From the NCBI GenBank assembly GCA_030539285.1, contig JAUNSH010000013.1, forward strand, positions 1-55,108: a DNA stretch of 55,108 nt, given 5' to 3'. This document shows, piece by piece, positions 52,133 to 55,108 of this stretch. The notes under the pieces are model-generated. The model saw only the letters and a list, made by a program, of their open reading frames with translations, was not told where the DNA came from and did no database searches. A program made the translations under genes and the position numbers. The stretch is from Eubacteriales bacterium. Lineage in GTDB: Bacteria > Bacillota > Clostridia > Oscillospirales > Oscillospiraceae. Numbering within the stretch: the first letter of the stretch is position 1; every line of letters starts with the position of its first letter.

Positions 52133-53341
52133 TCAATGTCTGCAATAATGCTCTATCAGCGACTCCGGCAGATGTTCCCGGATGAAAGTGCTGCCTTCCG
52201 CTTGTTTACTGGCAGCACCCAGCGTGAGCGGAAGTGTTTCCATATCCCAGACATCCTTTGGACCTGCTGTGTACAGGTTTACATTCGCTTTTTCCGGCAG
52301 ACTGATCCCGTTTTTCAACCCATCCAGGCCGGCCCAGATCAGAAGTGCGAATGCAATGTACGGATTAGCGGTGCAATCCGGAGAACGAAGCTCCATTCTG
52401 CGGTACTCGCCGGAGGCTGCCGGGATCCGGATCAGCATGGAGCGGTTGTTATTCGACCAGGAGATATATTTGGGGGCTTTAAAAACGCCCAGGCGATTGT
52501 ATGACTGCACTGTGGGGTTCAGGAAACGGGTCATATCCGCGACATGACACAAGATGCCGCCGATCATGTGTTGCATCTGATCGTCATTGCTTCCACGGAC
52601 CGACATATTGATATGGAAGCCGCTGCCGGGCTGATCTGCAATGGGCTTGGGAGAGAAATCCGCATACAGGCCGTTGCTCGCGGCAATGGTCTTCACAACC
52701 GTGCAGAAAGTCACCGCGTTGTCAGCTGCCGTCAAAGCATCCGAATATCGGAAATCGATCTCATTTTGACCAGGTCCCTGCTCATGATGAGAAGACTCTG
52801 GCTGAATTCCCATCCGCTCCAGCGTCAGGCAGATCTCGCGGCGGACGTTTTCACATTTATCATCAGGAGAAACGTCCATATAGGTCGCCTGATCATAGGG
52901 AATATGGGTAGGCTCGCCATCGTCGTCCAGCTTGAACAGATAAAATTCCAATTCAGAGCCAAAGGAAAAGGTATATCCTGCCGCCGCCGCATCCGCGATT
53001 GCCTGTTTCAGAATGCTGCGGGTGTCGTGAATGAAAATCTTACCGCTCTGGTCGATGATCGTGCAGAACATTCTGACAACTCTGCCATGCTCCGGCCGCC
53101 AGGGAAGCACCGCAATGGTGGTGGGATCCGGGCGAAGGAATAAATCGGAATGCACTTCGTCGCCAAAGCCCTCGATGGCAGAGGCATCAATTGCGATTCC
53201 ATATTCGAAGGCGCGCTCCAACTCGTGGGGCATAATGGAAATGTTTTTATGCCGTCCCTGCACATCACAGAAAGCAAGACGAATAAACTTCACGTCTTCC
53301 TCCTGAATAAACTGTATGACTTCCTGCGGAGTATATTTCAT
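52133..53341 (-). CDS. glnA: glutamine synthetase, type I
   Basis: The enzyme makes glutamine from glutamate, ammonia and ATP. The 402-residue protein has an N-terminal beta-grasp with the family [12 protein letters not shown], the flexible D-A-S-A-I-E-G-F-G segment, catalytic [39 protein letters not shown], the ATP site [16 protein letters not shown] and [20 protein letters not shown]. It is about 40 residues shorter than most GSI proteins, mainly at the C-terminus. The adenylylation-type loop is not evident. ATG 53341 has AGG eight bases upstream. Type III GS is divergent from it. Confidence 0.93.
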   Translation of the reverse strand: MKYTPQEVIQFIQEEDVKFIRLAFCDVQGRHKNISIMPHELERAFEYGIAIDASAIEGFGDEVHSDLFLRPDPTTIAVLPWRPEHGRVVRMFCTIIDQSGKIFIHDTRSILKQAIADAAAAGYTFSFGSELEFYLFKLDDDGEPTHIPYDQATYMDVSPDDKCENVRREICLTLERMGIQPESSHHEQGPGQNEIDFRYSDALTAADNAVTFCTVVKTIAASNGLYADFSPKPIADQPGSGFHINMSVRGSNDDQMQHMIGGILCHVADMTRFLNPTVQSYNRLGVFKAPKYISWSNNNRSMLIRIPAASGEYRRMELRSPDCTANPYIAFALLIWAGLDGLKNGISLPEKANVNLYTAGPKDVWDMETLPLTLGAASKQAEGSTFIREHLPESLIEHYCRH

Positions 53342-53396
53342 ACGCTTACCTGCTTTCTATCGTAGTTTGCGATTCTTCGGCATGACCGATACAGCC

Positions 53397-53425
53397 ATTA
53401 TAACAGATTGGATACGGGATTTCCA
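53397..53425 (-). promoter_or_regulatory. glnA-proximal promoter (P2)
   Basis: On the reverse strand TGGAAA (53425-53420), 17 bases and TATAAT (53402-53397), about 50 bases before glnA. Confidence 0.5.
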
Positions 53426-53473
53426 CATTTTTCTGTATAGGAGCTTTCAAATCGGCAGAATTCGCGCCGACAA

Positions 53474-53520
53474 GACAAAAAGCGTCCAGGAAAAGGGCAG
53501 AATACCCCTTCTACGAACGC
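53474..53520 (-). terminator. terminator-like hairpin in the distal glnA leader
   Basis: On the reverse strand GCGT...AAGGG loops back to CCCTT...ACGC and is followed by TTTTTGTC. It lies about 10-60 bases after the expected start of the distal promoter, so transcripts from it would normally end early. Confidence 0.6.
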
Positions 53521-53537
53521 CTTTGCTCACTGTTGGC

Positions 53538-53566
53538 ATTATATTCCATCTTCGCGCTCTTGTCAA
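53538..53566 (-). promoter_or_regulatory. distal glnA promoter (P1)
   Basis: Consensus sigma-A promoter on the reverse strand: TTGACA (53566-53561), 17 bases, TATAAT (53543-53538). It is divergent from the type III GS promoter, with 37 bases between the -35 elements. Confidence 0.8.
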
Positions 53567-53603
53567 TCTATCCAAAGGCAAAAAACTTTTTTTGTGCAGG
53601 GTG

Positions 53604-53632
53604 TTGACAAATGGAAGATTCTGTAGTAAAAT
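53604..53632 (+). promoter_or_regulatory. sigma-A promoter of the type III glutamine synthetase gene
   Basis: TTGACA (53604-53609), 17 bases and TAAAAT (53627-53632). Confidence 0.8.
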
Positions 53633-53645
53633 GCCTCGCGTAAGG

Positions 53646-53690
53646 CAAGGATGTCTTCGAGCACAGGCTCGCAGGCATCCTTGTCTTCTT
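53646..53690 (+). terminator. terminator-like hairpin in the type III GS leader
   Basis: CAAGGATG (53646-53653) pairs with CATCCTTG (53676-53683) and an inner CGAGC / GCTCG caps the loop ACAG. TCTTCTTTTATTT follows. It lies between the promoter and the start codon, so attenuation is likely. Confidence 0.65.
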
Positions 53691-53726
53691 TTATTTATCA
53701 GCTATGATTTTGAAAGGGTGTTTTTT

Positions 53727-55108
53727 ATGGGTACTATCTCCGACTACTTCGGCTGTCTGGTTTTTGATGACCGCGTAATGAAAGCAAACTTGAGCTCTGA
53801 TGTATATCAGTCTCTGCGTAGGACCATTGATCAGGGCGCGAAGCTGGATGCCAGCGTAGCCAATGCTGTCGCCGCTGCCATGAAGGACTGGGCTGTTGCC
53901 AACGGTGCTACCCACTATACGCATTGGTTCCAGCCTCTGACCGGCATTACCGCTGAGAAGCACGACAGCTTCATTTCCCCCGCTCCCGACGGTGGAGTGA
54001 TCATGGATTTCTCCGGCAAGGAACTGATCAAGGGCGAGCCTGACGCTTCCAGCTTCCCCTCCGGCGGCCTGCGGGCTACCTTCGAGGCAAGAGGATATAC
54101 CGCTTGGGATCCTACCTCCTATGCGTTTATTAAGGGTAAGACCCTGTGCATCCCCACTGCCTTCTGCTCCTACGGCGGCGAGGCTCTGGATAAGAAGACT
54201 CCCCTGCTGCGCTCCATGGAAGCCCTGAACCGTCAGGCCATGCGGATTCTGAAGCTCTTCGGCAATGAGGATGTCATGTGCGTCCGCACCTCCGTTGGCC
54301 CTGAGCAGGAATATTTCCTGATCGACAAGGAGATGTACGACAAGCGCAAGGACCTGATCTACACCGGCCGTACCCTGTTCGGCGCCAAGCCCCCCAAGGG
54401 CCAGGAGATGGACGATCATTACTTCGGTGTTATCAAGCCCAGAGTTGCCGCCTACATGGCCGATCTGAATGAGGAGCTGTGGAAGCTGGGCATTCTGGCC
54501 AAGACCGAGCACAATGAGGTCGCCCCTGCTCAGCATGAGCTGGCTCCCATCTACACCACCACCAATATCGCCACCGACCACAACCAGCTGACCATGGAGA
54601 TCATGCAGAAGGTCGCCGCAAAGCATGGCCTGGTGTGCCTGCTGCACGAGAAGCCCTTTGCCGGTGTTAACGGCTCCGGTAAGCACAACAACTGGTCCAT
54701 CGCTACCAATACCGGTGTGAACCTGCTGTCCCCCGGTGAAACTCCCTATGAGAATGCTCAGTTCCTGCTGTTCCTGTGCGCGGTCATCAAGGCTGTTGAC
54801 GACTATCAGGATCTGCTGAGACTGTCCGTCGCTACCGCTGGCAACGACCACCGTCTGGGTGCCAACGAGGCGCCTCCCGCAGTGGTATCCATTTTCCTGG
54901 GCGATGAGCTGATGGCAATTCTGGATGCCATTGAGAATGACACTCCTTATGCCGGCACCCAGAAGACCACTATGAAGCTGGGCGTGGATGTGCTTCCCAG
55001 ATTTGCCCGGGACACCACAGACCGCAACCGTACATCCCCCTTCGCCTTCACGGGCAACAAGTTTGAGTTCCGTATGCTGGGCTCCTCCAACTCCATCGCC
55101 TGCGCCAA
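53727..55108 (+). CDS. glnN: glutamine synthetase, type III (cut by window edge)
   Basis: A large GS of the GSIII class, common in Bacteroidetes and Clostridia; the first 460 or so residues are visible and the frame is open at the end. Seen are an N-terminal [66 protein letters not shown] (catalytic Glu), [32 protein letters not shown] and the closing [16 protein letters not shown] 53727 follows AAAGGGTGTTTTTT. It is divergent from GSI and shares the nitrogen-control region; its leader holds a terminator-like hairpin. Confidence 0.93.
   Translation, partial: MGTISDYFGCLVFDDRVMKANLSSDVYQSLRRTIDQGAKLDASVANAVAAAMKDWAVANGATHYTHWFQPLTGITAEKHDSFISPAPDGGVIMDFSGKELIKGEPDASSFPSGGLRATFEARGYTAWDPTSYAFIKGKTLCIPTAFCSYGGEALDKKTPLLRSMEALNRQAMRILKLFGNEDVMCVRTSVGPEQEYFLIDKEMYDKRKDLIYTGRTLFGAKPPKGQEMDDHYFGVIKPRVAAYMADLNEELWKLGILAKTEHNEVAPAQHELAPIYTTTNIATDHNQLTMEIMQKVAAKHGLVCLLHEKPFAGVNGSGKHNNWSIATNTGVNLLSPGETPYENAQFLLFLCAVIKAVDDYQDLLRLSVATAGNDHRLGANEAPPAVVSIFLGDELMAILDAIENDTPYAGTQKTTMKLGVDVLPRFARDTTDRNRTSPFAFTGNKFEFRMLGSSNSIACA

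Noticed and set aside
53691-54851. Open frame of 386 codons antisense to the type III glutamine synthetase
   Set aside because: The forward frame carries clear GSIII motifs; the reverse frame is low-complexity Gly/Leu/Val-rich and has no domain.

Overview
The window is a chromosomal segment of an endospore-forming member of the class Clostridia. Gene content and order (complete spoIIIA and spoIIA operons, cwlD, ylbJ, yqfCD, cotJ, an ANTAR regulator beside glutamine synthetases, a valS T-box) suggest an Oscillospiraceae/Ruminococcaceae-like lineage. That placement is inferred from the sequence, not from a database search. Nearly all of it is compact core genome with short operons, good Shine-Dalgarno sites, sigma-A promoters and hairpin terminators.

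Layout. (1) 1-2080 is the right-hand end of an integrated element: a TetR repressor gene running off the left edge, its 34-bp palindromic operator, and a large serine recombinase gene missing its first codons. The element breaks into the spore-coat gene cotJC, whose 5' two thirds remain at about 2065-2478. This is the most interesting feature here: it has the layout of elements that interrupt sporulation genes, such as skin in sigK. (2) 2481-12567 holds cotJA-cotJB (fused), cwlD, radA, a CoA-supply cluster (coaBC, an ECF transporter S component, coaX) and spoIIIAA-AH. (3) 12620-20633 holds a GT2 glycosyltransferase, T-box-controlled valS, spoIIAA-spoIIAB-sigF and pcrA. (4) 20671-26082 holds yunB, ligA, a small Cys protein, ylbJ, yqfC and yqfD. 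(5) 26054-35657 is a housekeeping run: phoH, ybeY, era, yqzL, recO, mutS2, an HPr-like gene, uvrC, rsmD, coaD and a coiled-coil protein. (6) 35750-41203 holds small membrane proteins, xerD, pfkA, a second tyrosine recombinase, an Xre-type regulator with a membrane tail and tRNA-Leu(CAG). The two long gaps here are rich in inverted and direct repeats. (7) 41281-46594 holds a GNAT acetyltransferase, a GH25/SH3 lipoprotein, a surface 5'-nucleotidase and DAHP synthase. (8) 46638-51369 is a leftward operon: Asp23, nusB, a TsaD-like protein, xseA, xseB, ispA and a DNA alkylation repair protein. (9) 51516-55108 is a nitrogen locus: an ANTAR antiterminator with a degenerate receiver, type I glutamine synthetase, and a divergent type III glutamine synthetase cut by the right edge. 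Both leaders carry terminator-like hairpins.

How the genes fit together. Sporulation is spread over the whole window: forespore commitment (spoIIA/sigF), the mother-cell to forespore channel (spoIIIA), engulfment (a SpoIIM-like protein), cortex (cwlD) and coat (cotJ, ylbJ, yqfCD, yunB). Pantothenate uptake, CoaX, CoaBC and CoaD together give the route from pantothenate to dephospho-CoA. Repair is covered by radA, pcrA, ligA, recO, mutS2, uvrC, xseAB and an AlkD-like protein.
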